Both the position numbers and the translations under genes were made by a program. From contig JAUJPP010000001.1 of NCBI GenBank assembly GCA_030562195.1, positions 10,346,472 to 10,410,471 on the forward strand: a stretch of 64,000 nucleotides of DNA, read 5' to 3'. Positions 35,906-47,300 of this stretch are shown piece by piece. Under the pieces are notes generated by a model that was not told where the DNA came from, did no database searches, and was given only the letters and a program-made list of their open reading frames with translations. Origin of the DNA: Nipponacmea schrenckii (lineage: Eukaryota; Mollusca; Gastropoda; Lottiidae). How positions within the stretch are numbered: position 1 is the stretch's first letter; each line of letters begins with the position of its first letter.

Positions 35906-36439
35906 CTAAACTGCACTAGGTTTGGGTTTTGGGATTTTATTGGTTATTTGCTCTATGATCCATTTTAAAATTGTTTGCTTTGCTTTCAAACCAATAAAGT
36001 GTAATTGCCCAAACCAAGTAATATTTCTTTTGCTTAAAATAGTCTCCCCCCTATTTGCCTACATGCCAATCAGTAAGCTCCGCCCACTTCAATACATTGA
36101 CCCCCCTCTAGATGGTCAAATTCCCGCCGTTAGTTTGTCGCTCAGTTTGCTTATTGTAAGCCTAAGAAACGTCTAAGCTCTATTTGCAAGTTATTTTTCG
36201 CCCGCCAACCCACACCTTATTGTTGTTATGTTAGATTTATGTAATAATTAATGTATTGGTGTTGAATTTAGGATTTTGATTTGAATTTATATGGTAATGA
36301 TGTTTGTTATATTCCGGATTTTATTAGTTATTTGCTCTATGATCCATTTTAAATTTGTTTGCTTTCAAACCAATTATGTCTAATTGCCCAAACCAAGTAA
36401 TATTTCTTTTGCTTAAAATAGTCTCCCCCCTATTTGCCT

Positions 36440-36804
36440 TGGAAATGGGTTGAAATATACCAATGACTTACCCTTTCGACGAAGTCCACTTAATCTTGGT
36501 AATAACCTACCTATTGCTCAAGCTTCTCTAGATCGACTACAAAAACGATTCATTAAAGATGAAAGACTACGCCAAAGCGTACACAACTTTCATTGAAGAC
36601 GCAATTAAAAATGGATTCATACAGAAAGTACCAGGCAATCACGAACGAACGACTACTACACATTATTTGACACACAATAGAGTATTCCATAAAAGGAAGA
36701 AGAAAATTCGGGTTGTTTTCAACGATAGTTTGAAAGGAGACGGAAGATCACTCAACGATGTATTACTCAAGGGACCAGACTACTTGACAAACTTAACCAG
36801 TGCT
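36440..36804 (+). pseudogene. BEL/Pao reverse transcriptase, N-terminal part
   Basis: After the nested element, BEL/Pao sequence resumes (LPIAQASLDRLQKRFIKD, then DAIKNGFIQKVP and IRVVFNDSLKGDGRSLNDVL), matching the start of the Pao reverse transcriptase. A frameshift lies near 36560. The segment ends at LTSAL, where a foreign fragment begins. Confidence 0.85.
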
Positions 36805-37024
36805 TTATGCAGAAAACCAACTATTGTCAGTCCACTCAGTGTTATTCCAAAATCTGACATCGAAGTGCGTTTTATCCCTGACTGCAGCTTTCCTCCAGGT
36901 CAAGCCGTAAATGATTATGTGTCTCAGTTGGAACATTTTCGTTATCAAACAATAGATGATGCTACCGCATTAATGCATAAAGGTTGTTTCATGGCTAAGT
37001 GTGATCTAAAATCAGCTTATTAAC
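36805..37024 (+). mobile_element. DIRS-type reverse transcriptase fragment inserted in BEL/Pao reverse transcriptase
   Basis: The reading frame continues from BEL/Pao into a different reverse transcriptase signature: PTIVSPLSVIPKS, DCSFPPGQAVNDYV, and MAKCDLKSAY. That is the finger/palm region of DIRS-type enzymes, not Pao. The fragment is bracketed by a near-identical 20-bp repeat: AACCAGTGCT plus GCAGAA at about 36796-36815 and again at 37022-37040. BEL/Pao coding then resumes. It may derive from the same family as the nearby DIRS/Ngaro element, which lacks exactly this region. Confidence 0.75.
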
Positions 37025-37039
37025 CAGTGCTATAGCAGA

Positions 37040-37525
37040 ATGAGGAAGAATCTTGTTGCATTCACCTGCGACATTGCCACAATGTTCATGATGGTGACAG
37101 CTCCCGAATACCAGAGAGACATCCTCAGAATACTATGGTGGGAAAATGGTAACTACTCGCTACCATCGACTGACTATCACATATGCTACCACATGTTTGG
37201 AGCTGCATCTAGTCCAGCATGTTGCATATTCGCACTCCATAAGACCGTTTATGATAACAAAGATGACTACTCCGATTATGTATGCAGTTTTGTAATAGAC
37301 GACTTTTACATGGACGATGGTTGCATATTAGTTAATGACGTAGGACAAGCTATTGACATTGCAGAAGGTGCAATTGACTTATGTTCCCGATGTGGATTTA
37401 ACATTTGTAAATTTGCATCAAACTCAAAACAATTTATGCAAAGACTACCAGTTGAGAAAAGATCTGACTTGATAGACAACTTTGACTTTGACGAAGATCA
37501 TTTGCCTCAACAGAGAACCCTTTGA
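37040..37525 (+). pseudogene. BEL/Pao reverse transcriptase, central part
   Basis: The frame VAFTCDIATMFMMV...LRILWWENGNYSLP...HMFGAASSPACCIFAL...FVIDDFYMDDGC is the Pao palm region. Where active Pao enzymes have a YVDD-like motif, this copy has FYMDDG, so the two metal-binding Asp residues are still present. Confidence 0.9.
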
Positions 37526-37539
37526 ATGATCTTGGACAC

Positions 37540-38180
37540 TTAGAATGACATTTTGAAATACCGAGCTGACATGCCCGACTCTGCACTTACAAGACGAGGA
37601 TGCATATCAAGCCTTATGGGACTAATAGCTCTACTGATGTTACCAGGCAAGAGAATTCGTCAGGAAGCCTGCAGACTCAAATTGCCATGGGATGAACCGC
37701 TATCTACTAAACTACAAGACGACTGGATACAATGGAGAAGCAATCTCAACGACTTATAGCAGCTTTGCATCAACAGATGTGATAAATCTCCGGAATTTGG
37801 TAAAGAAGTTGATTACCAACTTCATTGCTTCAGTGACGCCAGCACATATGGTTACGGATGTTGTGCTAAGTTCAGACTAAGAAACGACAACAATGATATC
37901 GAAGTTAGCTTGGTTATGGGAAAGAGTCGAGTCATTCCTTTGAAATAAATTACCATACCTCGACTAGAACTGACAGGAGCAGTAACGTCTACCAATATAG
38001 CCATGCAGTTACAAAAAGAACTACGTATCCCTAACCAACAGATACACTTCTGGACTGACTTGCAGTACCTGTGTTCTAGGTTATTTACGAAAAGAAACTA
38101 GACGATTCAAAACGTTGGTATCCAACAGAATTCAACGTAACAGTATATTAAATTACAGCGAATTAGACCAATGGCATCAT
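37540..38180 (+). pseudogene. BEL/Pao connection and RNase H remnant
   Basis: Broken frames contain RGCISSLMGLIALLMLPGK, then CFSDASTYGYGCCAKF (RNase H first Asp block) and IPRLELTGAV, typical of Pao RNase H. Stops and frameshifts occur near 37757 and 37950. Confidence 0.82.
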
Positions 38181-40070
38181 ACACCAGTAACTCGGAATCC
38201 TGCAGATTTGGCCAGCAGAGGTGTAAACTCACCATCAGTACTAAATACATCTTTATGGTTTAAAGGGCCAGAATACTTACATGACAAAGATGTATTTTGG
38301 TTAAACCCGGAAGCGTCTTCATTTGAAATAGATGTTAAAGATACAGACAAACTTAAGGATCATGAAAACGGCAACTAAACAAGTTCCTGTACACATTTTA
38401 ACAGTATTAGAGAAAATTGGTTCTTGGCAGAAAGTAAAAACTACAGTTGCTATTTGGAAACATTTGATACAGATTTATAAATCCATAATGCATGGAGTAC
38501 AAATAGGTCCTGTATTTAGAAAGACAGTAGAGAATTTAGAATTCGCTGAAACAGACATAATTAAACTAATACAGAAGGAACTTTTTTCCGAAGAAAATAT
38601 TGTACTGATTAATGGTAATCATCAAAAGAAATCCTCCTCCATCATTAAACTGAATCCTTTCATTAATGAAATGGTCTTATGAGAGTTGGTGGCAGGATTA
38701 AATATTCGTCGTTCAACTACAATGAGAAGCATTTGATAATTATACCAAAGACAGGACACCGAACTAAACTTTTAATTCGACACTATCATGAAAGATGTCT
38801 TCAGTGGAAAAAACATCACCCTGAATCAAGTAAGAAGCAAATATTGGCTCATCAATGGACCCTCGGTAGTACAACATTCCATTTCTGGCTGTATAATTTG
38901 CACCAAGTTGAGAGGAAAGACTCAGACACAGCGTATGAGCGATTTACCACCAGATAGAGTTAATGAAGTACCACCTTTTACATATTCAGCCTGTGACATT
39001 CCAAAGTAGGAAGATCTGAAGTGAAGAGATACGGACTTCTATTTTCTTGTCAAACATCAAGAGCTGTTCATTTAGAAGTTTTACAAACCCTGGCTAAAAA
39101 CTCCTTCCTGTGTGGATTGCGAAGATATATTTGCAGACGTGGGACTGTTCAACTTATCGCGGATCACAGATAATTGGCGCATCAAACGAACTTGAGAAAC
39201 TGAAGCAAGACTTAAACAGAAAATCAAGAATGATGTCTTAACACAATTTGACTATGACATTATTTTCGCACCCAGTAAACCATAAGCACCACACTTTCAT
39301 GGATCGTGGGAGAGACAGATAGGAAGCATAAGAAGGATATTGGAATCTTTACTCCTGCAACACAAGGCACATTTAACGGATGAATCTTTACAGACCTTTC
39401 TTGTAGAAGCTGAAGCTATTGTTAATTCTAGACCGTTAAAGGGGCACAATCTTGATTTTTAGGGGTCGTTTTGGGCCTTTGTTACATTTAAACAGTCCTC
39501 AGAAATACTCAAGCTCTAAGAAAATCGCAAAATACTTTGAAATACACCTCAAAAATTTCACTTTTTATTTTTTTTTTTCGTGCTGTACGCGGCTGGTCTT
39601 CAGTCATTCTGAAAATTGTGTGTCCTGTTGACAAAATCTACAATTGTTATTACATGTACTTTCTTTTTGTTTTATCAGTGTGGGCCTGCGCAGTAGTCTA
39701 TTTATAACTATTTGATTTTCCAATATGGCGGGACGTTCATAGTATCTTAAGACATTATCATTTTCAAACACGGATAAATATGTATACCCATGGATTTGAA
39801 GGCTCAAATTTCAAAGGTAAGCTCTGTAGACTATTTCTGATTAGCTAAACAAAAGATTTCATGTGTTTGAGGCTGTCGGATGATTGTCCGAAACAAATCA
39901 AGACTGTGCCCCTTTAACTATCGAATCAATAGCAGATCCGGAACTCAGGCCTTTATCTCCCTCAAACATTTTAACTTTAAAGATTTAAAGATCTCTATTT
40001 GCATAGACAGAGAAGAAAGGCGCAATTCTTAGCTAATGAATTTTGGACCAGATGGCGAAAGGAGATATTA
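38181..40070 (+). pseudogene. BEL/Pao integrase remnant, split by a MITE
   Basis: The linker NPADLASRGV is followed by an integrase zinc-binding region (HYHERC...KYWLINGPSVVQHSISGCIICTKLRGK, 38780-38910). The core (SCQTSRAVHLEVLQTLAKNSFL...QLIADHR) is next, then the conserved EAEAIVNSRPL block (39410-39437), broken exactly there by the TTAA MITE. After the MITE, the end of the region resumes (ADPELRPLSPSNIL and NEFWTRWRKEIL) to about 40070. Many stops. Confidence 0.85.
39440..39913 (+). mobile_element. TTAA-flanked MITE, family B, copy 2
   Basis: Element of 474 bp with inverted ends AGGGGCACAATCTTGATTT and (reverse complement of right end) AGGGGCACAGTCTTGATTT, flanked by TTAA at 39436-39439 and 39914-39917. 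Internal blocks match copy 1 at 13908-14838. It sits inside the integrase region of the BEL/Pao element, and the integrase frame continues across the TTAA. Confidence 0.9.
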
Positions 40071-40110
40071 TAGAAATACTAAGAGCGAGGGAGCCTTTAG
40101 AACTGTTAAA

Positions 40111-41121
40111 CTCTCTATTTGGTTTTATTTTTAAAAAATCATAGTCTGATTTTTTGAGGAGCCATGTGGGTGTAGCCGCAAAGATATCTCATTTAATAGT
40201 CGTAAATATCCGTAAGAGGTCAGCTCTTGGCACACTGGCCGGAACTCTCGGTCCAAAATGACAAATGTAACATCTACATTTGTACAATCGACATTTCACA
40301 CATCGTCATTTCAACATCGGCTCATACACTTCTACACTTGTAAAGTTGACAAATTTACATTTGAACTTTTACACTTTGACAAATGTTTTTTCCAACTTCT
40401 ACACTTCTTAAAATGCACTTCAACAAATCGAAACATACACTTTGTCACTCTGCAACGAAATGAATATTGATATCAAAACAACTCCATATTTAATTTCATC
40501 CAAGTGTTTTGTTTTCGGGGTCAATTGAGTGTGAAGCTACAATTGATCCTTTAACTAATTTATAAAGATTGATGTATGTAAGTCGATCTCGTCATTATCC
40601 TCTACTTACTTTGTACTGCTGATACGATTATCGACTGACGATGTATTATGTGTATGTGGATTGTCCGAAATGTCGACTAATGAATTGAATTAAATTTGAG
40701 TATGTTCTCTACGATGTGTTTTCAGTGGCGTTTTCAGGGCCCAGCAAGGGTGGACCGCAGAATATTATGAACTATATTAAATTCATTTTCGGTTTTCTTT
40801 ATTATGTGTTTTATATATAAATACCTCATTTTATTTTAAAATATTACAACTCCTCACACACTGGTCCATATAACCCATTAATCTTGTGCATTTGGAATAA
40901 AAAACAATGTGAAAATCAATCATTGATAGAGTTTTACATTTTTGTTTGATAAATATATAATCTTGAGTTGGGTGTAAATAAAAAATAGAAGGCTATAGTT
41001 CTTAATAAATATTGTTTTACTTCAGAATCACACCCCATTTGCTCGATCATCATATTTTAGTAAACATTGTATGTTTGACCTTTTACAAAAAAATATCTGT
41101 ATATAAGCAAAAATGTTTGGA
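40111..41121. other. End of BEL/Pao and cadherin 3' UTR region
   Basis: BEL/Pao similarity fades after about 40110. From 40255 to 40445 there is low-complexity DNA built of ACATTT/ACACTT-like words. The cadherin gene arrives from the right with its stop at 41122; minus-strand AATAAA candidates lie at about 40830-40835 and 40798-40803. Confidence 0.45.
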
Positions 41122-41383
41122 TTAAATTTCTGTCGTCTCAAGTTCATCAAAGTTAATTTCACTCTGCTGATTGTAAACAGGATTCAGGAAAATTTCTGGA
41201 CTTTGCTTGGATGATATATTTTTCGATTCCTGATAATGTCTTAAAGCCGCATTGAGTAATGCTGTAGGTTGATGGTTGAAATTTCTAGTACTATCTATTT
41301 CGTCATACAGATCTAAGGTAATCTCTTCTTCAACCTCCCCATTCTCTTTATCACCATTGACTTCATTTTCATCTAATCTGTCA
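41122..41383 (-). CDS. Cadherin exon 20 (terminal): cytoplasmic C-terminus
   Basis: Acceptor ..attttgatag before 41383 and stop TAA at 41122-41124. It encodes the acidic tail (NGDKENGEVEEE) and a segment ALLNAALRHYQE that resembles the RYLRAAIQEYD stretch of the CDH23 tail. The incoming base completes the serine codon from exon 19. Confidence 0.87.
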
Positions 41384-44300
41384 CTATCAAAATATAATTA
41401 TTCAATGATTATTACCTTGTTTCAGACTATTTTACAATTAAGCTAGGCCTATACACAGCATATAGGGCAAATGCCGAGTTTAACTCTTTTCAGACTATTC
41501 ACTGCCTTTCTTTTAATATTTGTACTCATCAAAAAAAAATTAAATCCAATCACGAGTAATGGATTCAGAATGCGTGATTGTAAAATAATAAAATTTATTA
41601 TTTGATGTGATTTTCTAGTTTTTGCAATATAAAACAATTACCATAGTTATATTGGTAGTAGTAAGGAGTGTGTTTAGAAACACCGGTTGCAAGGCAACGG
41701 ATCATGTCATACTGAGTGCTACGGAAAAGGATTTTTTTTTTTGTTACTATTTTATTTTGTCTACTATCTCAAATTAAATTAAATGAAATTGTAGTACCTG
41801 GGGGCCGCCATCTTTGTTAGGAACGTCACGTCGTAGAATCTCAAAATGGTGGAATGTCAAGCTCGAGGATGCCTTAACAATAAGTAAAGAAATAAAGACG
41901 TAAGCTATTAATGAATTCCAGATCCCACTTAGAATCTATGTCGTGTGTGAAAAACAATTTCTACCGGCCGACTTCGAAGTAAACAAAACCGCTTTTGGGC
42001 CTTTGGATATGCAGACTGTGGTAAGTGGCTGAAAGACACAATTTTTCCGGCTGTTTTTGTCTACAGGAAACTGCTCACAAAGGGTGGAAGTATTGGCCGT
42101 CTACAAAACGATAAACGCGAAATGGACAGACTGAGGTGAGTCAATAATATAGGAGTTAAAAATCGACTCATAACAAAATAAGCCAAACCGCCAGCGGCTG
42201 CAACTTCTTTACTATACCTTGCAAGGCAGATGACAATGACAGTATACCTTAGCTTTGATAAATAAAATCCTTAGAGGAGGTAGGGTAATCTATTCGAAAT
42301 GATTCCTTATTAAAAACTTGTAAGTAAAGAAATCGTCAATTTTGACGAGGCCTACTTCAATGTCTCTTACGTCCGTCTGAATATCTTTTATAGTAAATTT
42401 GTTTCCGGAATATCCAGTCCTTGTATTGCAGGTAGCGGCATGCTATTGTTAGTCCTGATTGTCAAGATTGATCGCGTTGATCGGACTCTTAGTCAGCAGC
42501 CATGTTTGTTTACCTTTCTATCTACGACATGACGTCATAATCTCGCATATCAACGATCTTAAAGCCATCAATGGCGGCCTCCATGAAATGACAATTTCAG
42601 CCCAAAATCTGAAACCAGAGCTGTGAACAGCATCGAGGGTGGCATTCGCTACTTTTCCCCATAATACTTTTGGAACTCTTTTCTGAAGCCCAGTGCTCAC
42701 TTTTAAAACCGTTTTGGTCTTAATATAAAAACTTAAACAGTTAAAATTTGGTTTCAGATATTCATTAACTTGCAAAAATGTCAATTTTTCGATGGGCTAT
42801 AATTCCGGAGGTTGATATTTTTTACCCAATATCTATCTATAGCACAGGTCGAGTTCATTGTACACTGACAATTCCAAGGTCATTGCAGGTAAAGGTCACG
42901 AGATAGAGATTTTCCAAAAATTCAAACATGTCTAAAAAAAATGATGGCTAGTTATTCTAACAAAATCGTTCTTGAGGATACCAATCAGTAAAGTTGCAAA
43001 TCTTGCACAAATCAGCATAGAAATCAACTCCCATCTTGGAACCGTATACGTATGTTTAGATGAAGCGACTTTGTACTTTGAACCTATACATCAACGCTGT
43101 CAGCTTGAACCATTTATGCAACACATGATACAGCTGTTGAAGGGCAGGCATCGCAGAAAACATGTAGATGAACAGTCTGTGATGGATTAAGTTGTAAATA
43201 TCGAACAAAGGGTAGAGTTGATGCCAATTCAACCTAAAGAAGATTATATAATTGAATTCACCTAAACGATCACCTGATAGCTCTTCGTCCCATGTAGTGC
43301 GATACGTCCACAGAGTTGAAATAAATTTCTTCGCCAAAACATTTACCGGTGAAATGAAACCAATTGGGTCGTATAATGACCAAAGGCAAGTCGCTTCGTT
43401 AATTTCAGCTCTTGAGGTTTAACTGATGACTTTTTGGGAAACAATATGGTATCGTCTCTGATGTCCCAAACCATTCCAAGTAATCCAGAAGTTGGATGTA
43501 AAGAACCAGAACCTTCGATGTCGATGAGTTCTTGCAATTTGTGCGAGTTGGTGAAACATTGACAAAAATTCATATTAGCATCACTCATCTTCTGGTGTGA
43601 AGTTCGGTAGTAGTTGATTGCAGACAAAACGTTATCACAATACACCTTACTCTACAGATCTTGAGCAACCTGTGACAAACTTTCATTAGAGTTGATGTAC
43701 TTAGAAAGATGGAAGATGATCACTGCATTCAAGATGAAATGTGAACTGGCCTGGTTCCACCAAAGAAGACAGAAGTATAACAATATAGTTTAATTGTTTT
43801 ATTTGGATCCCCATCTTCAAACCATATAAAACGTACATAATCTCGATCGTTTTCTTAAAGTTTGATGCGAAGAAAAGCCTTCTCTATGTCAGCTACAAAT
43901 GCGTACTTCTTGAGACGAAATCGCTGCAATAGTTCGAAAAGTGACCTCAGGCGACATGAACCAGTTTGCAAGCAATCATTTAGCGATACAGTCCTAGCAT
44001 TTGCGGCAATCACAACTCTGAGTGGTGTCGTTTCGCTCCCAGGTCGTAGAACGAAGAAATGACTTAGGTAGTGTGTATTGCTCTCAACCCATGCTGAATA
44101 TAATCTTATCGTAAGATAAACGATTCAAGGCAATGCGTAGATTTGACATCAGTGGAGGATAATCATCTAAACATGGTAGAGGAGCAAAGTATGTAATGAT
44201 CTCTGTACTGTATCTGGCTGATAAATCGGTCGATAAATTCCTTGTCTATTATGCCAGATCTTGAATCGTTGATTCCAAAGGACTAGATCTGAAAGGCTTG

Positions 44301-47300
44301 GCAAACCTGTCGATAGAAGTCTCGGTCGAATCCATCTGGAAACTAGCTTACGTCTAAATGTAATACCTCCGTAGTACCAGCTGAACACTGTGTTGCACTT
44401 CCATCAATTTCAGCTTTGGTAGAAGGACCAGACAAAAGATATCCTAAATTGGAGGCCTGTGCTGTTGGGTATCCTTTAATGACTTCTGGTTTCAAGAACT
44501 GCCATACTGAATCCGCACCAATTGGTATGTTGAAAGTCATCTGCTCAAGTGAGACCTCTGATATTTTGCAATATATTGGCTGTACAATGGTGTCCTTGAA
44601 ATTTGTTTCAATGGTAACTGGACCACCGTCTGTAATGATGCTAACTGACCCAACATCATATTCTTGTTTTGAAGATCGACCACCGAATGTATTTACTCTA
44701 ACTGACCTCTTGGCAAATGGCATGATATCGAGCTTCTCGGTATGATCAATAATGATTTAGGAAAGTGTGGATCCTTCATCGATGAACAAATTACTTGAAG
44801 CTGTTCTATCAAGGTTCTGAGCTGTGGCCACTGTAGTTTTAGAATGTGTGTTTTTTCACCATGAGACGGTAAGGTAAAAAAATATTCTTTCTGGTCGTCG
44901 TCGTAGTCGGAACTGTCAGAAATGTTGATGCAGTTGTACTTGGCTTAGTCGACAGCGATGACTTTGAATAGCTTTGTGTACTGAGCAGTCTTGTACCATG
45001 TAAAGTTTGATGCTTTTGTCTACAAACGGAGCATTCCTTCTCACTGGTACACGAATCTGCTGTATGTGAATCACTTAAACAGTTGTAGCAAAGGTTGGCC
45101 TTCTTTACTGCGTTAAAGCGTTTATTAGATTACAAAGCACACTGAAAAGTACTATACTGAGCTTTACAAAATTGACAAACTCTCGTTGGTTCTTTTCACC
45201 TGTGAGGATGGTTTAGAGGGTTGATGTGTCGCTGGCATGGAATTAGCAGTTCCAGATAGTAAATAAGCGTCATCAGCTACCACAACTACCATAACTAGAA
45301 GTTTTAGATTGATGAGAAGATGGTTTCAACTTGGACTGTTGATTCGGTTGAGCAATGCAGACAACCTGTTCAAACTTCTTCACTTCCATGTGAATGCAGG
45401 TTAACAACTGTTCAAGGCTTAGATTATCATCTGGATAAAGTTTCAAAACCTCTGCTAGAAGTTTTGGTGCCGTGAAGCAATTTATGTGCCGAAAAGATAC
45501 TTGGTGCTTTGGCGAAAATTAGTGCTGTGAGTGGCATCTGAACTGAAGTTTCGGGAATCTACGAAAATGTCACGTCTGAATTAATTAGTTCATCATGCTC
45601 TTTACAGACCGGTTGATGGTTGTGTGTAAATTGGTAATGTGCTGTGATAGCCGATATGATAGACAGTGATATATGCTTGTAGTTTCGTTTGGTGGTCATA
45701 GGCAGCCCTGTCTGCGAGAAGTTTGTTTAGGTGGGACGATAAACGCGTCAGTTCCATCATCGAAGGCAGAGATGAAGGAGGAGTACAACTTCTGAAAGTT
45801 ATTCAAACCAAATTGGTCGAATCCAAGGAACAATTACATCTTCTGGATGAAGCAATTCAAGATTTACACGTGCAGCTGGATCACAGTGATTTCGCAGATC
45901 AGGATTTTAAAGAATGTGATATCTTGGAACACTCCCTAATCCTACTTCGATATAGAGTCTTTATTTAGCTGCTATCTGTGCTAAAGTGGACTTTTTTATG
46001 TTTCGTTAAAATCGAGCAGAGCACCTACGCTCTTTCAGTTTTGAGAAAACAATCGTACAGCCTTGGTCGAAAAAAACATCTGGTGCATATTCGGTGAAAT
46101 CGTAAAACTTGTTAATTATACCAGAAAAGGTATGTTTTGGATGAAATGAGCTCATATGCAAAAGTTGATGATTGTCAGTTTCTTTATAATACACCTTAAT
46201 ATCTTGTTTATTAGTCTCTGCTATGGAATCTCTATTAAAAGACAGCGATATAGAGATAGCCTATGTTTTGTAACTGGCGTTGGCTTTTAGTTTGATGGAC
46301 GGATGGTACATATATTTTTTCCATTAAATGTGAAGTCGTTGCAGCTGAGACAAATCTCTAAAAGCTGTAGAATCGCATCATCGGCTCTGTTTGAATCTGG
46401 GATTGTATTAAAAGCTTTGCGAACTGCCATTAGGGCAGAAGTGTTATCGATGTTGGTGTACAGAATTAACATCAATATAAATAAAAATGGCATAAGAAGG
46501 AACTCGAAGGTTTTTGATTTTATTGACATGGTTGATGGCTTCCTTAAGTTAGACTCGATGTTGAAATGTTAGTGGTAGTAAGAAATGATCAATGTATTCT
46601 GACACTGCATACGACTCATCACGGTCGGAGATTATAGGGTGGCCTTCAGGGATTCTATTAGACATAAACCAATTCGGTAATTTGGTTGAAGTTTTAGGAT
46701 CCAATAATTAAGGTAGATTTCTGTAGAGCAGGTATGATGATTTGTCCTTGGTTTGGTGATAAAGGGGTTTGATAGCGGATATATTGGTTGTCAACCGGGT
46801 GATTGGTACTGGTTTGTCAGTTGTTAGGAATGTACCAGTGGGTACGGACTGAGCTGGCTCAAGGTGGAGATGGTCTCTGTATATGATATGACTTGGTTGG
46901 AGAATTCGGCGAGGTTTGTTGATCCAAACGCACTGAAGGAAGTAAGATCGGCGGAACCAGGGTCACGTGGTGAAGATTCAGATGGTGTAGATGGGGAATC
47001 TGAAAGAAAAAGAGAAGGGGATGCCCTGTCTACGAGAACATTTACCCACATCTGCTGGACTAGGAGTTGGTGAACTGTGGGTCGTTAAGGGGGTTGGGTT
47101 GATAAGGTGGTGACTCTTGTTGGTGCAGGTGCCTTGAAATATTACAAGGACAATGCTAAAAAGCTCTGAACTTGCCACTCCAGGCATAGCTTGGCGGCCC
47201 TTTTTTGGGCAAAAAATCTAAAATAAAAGAGACATTTTCTACGTTCATTTCAAACACAAAAAATCAAATCAAACATTTTTATTCATTTTGTTGTCTTCTA

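Larger units (their letters stand above)
34883..36439 (+). mobile_element. Internally deleted tyrosine-recombinase retrotransposon (DIRS/Ngaro-type) with split direct repeats
   Basis: The ends form the A1...B1-A2-B2 arrangement of Ngaro-type elements: A1 34883-34942 matches A2 36141-36199, and B1 35931-36059 matches B2 36316-36439. Between A1 and B1, a gag-like frame starts at 34989 (ATGGCATCTTCG). The C-terminal part of a tyrosine recombinase lies at about 35640-35905 and keeps the HSFRRGGAS (His-x-x-Arg) box and a downstream Tyr in DCYKRYF. Reverse transcriptase, RNase H and most of the recombinase are missing, so the element is deleted between about 35570 and 35640. It interrupts BEL/Pao sequence. 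Confidence 0.82.
32938..40110 (+). mobile_element. Degenerate BEL/Pao LTR retrotransposon with three nested insertions
   Basis: In order on the plus strand there are recognisable gag, zinc knuckle, Pao-type protease, reverse transcriptase, RNase H and integrase segments, each broken by stops and frameshifts. Insertions are a DIRS/Ngaro-type element (34883-36439), a 0.2-kb DIRS-type reverse transcriptase fragment (about 36805-37024) and a TTAA MITE (39440-39913). The left end abuts a pearl-like repeat and no LTR pair could be recognised, so the element is truncated or its LTRs have decayed. It lies between the Ly6 and cadherin genes. BEL/Pao elements are animal retrotransposons that encode gag-pol and spread through RNA. 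This copy is defective. Confidence 0.9.

Noticed and set aside
42518..42784. 88-codon minus-strand frame
   Set aside because: No motif, and splice phases do not fit the cadherin exons on either side.
46824..47187. Ser/Pro-rich frames on both strands
   Set aside because: Low-complexity translation with no match to Penelope-like or BEL/Pao proteins that I can recognise; no splice context.
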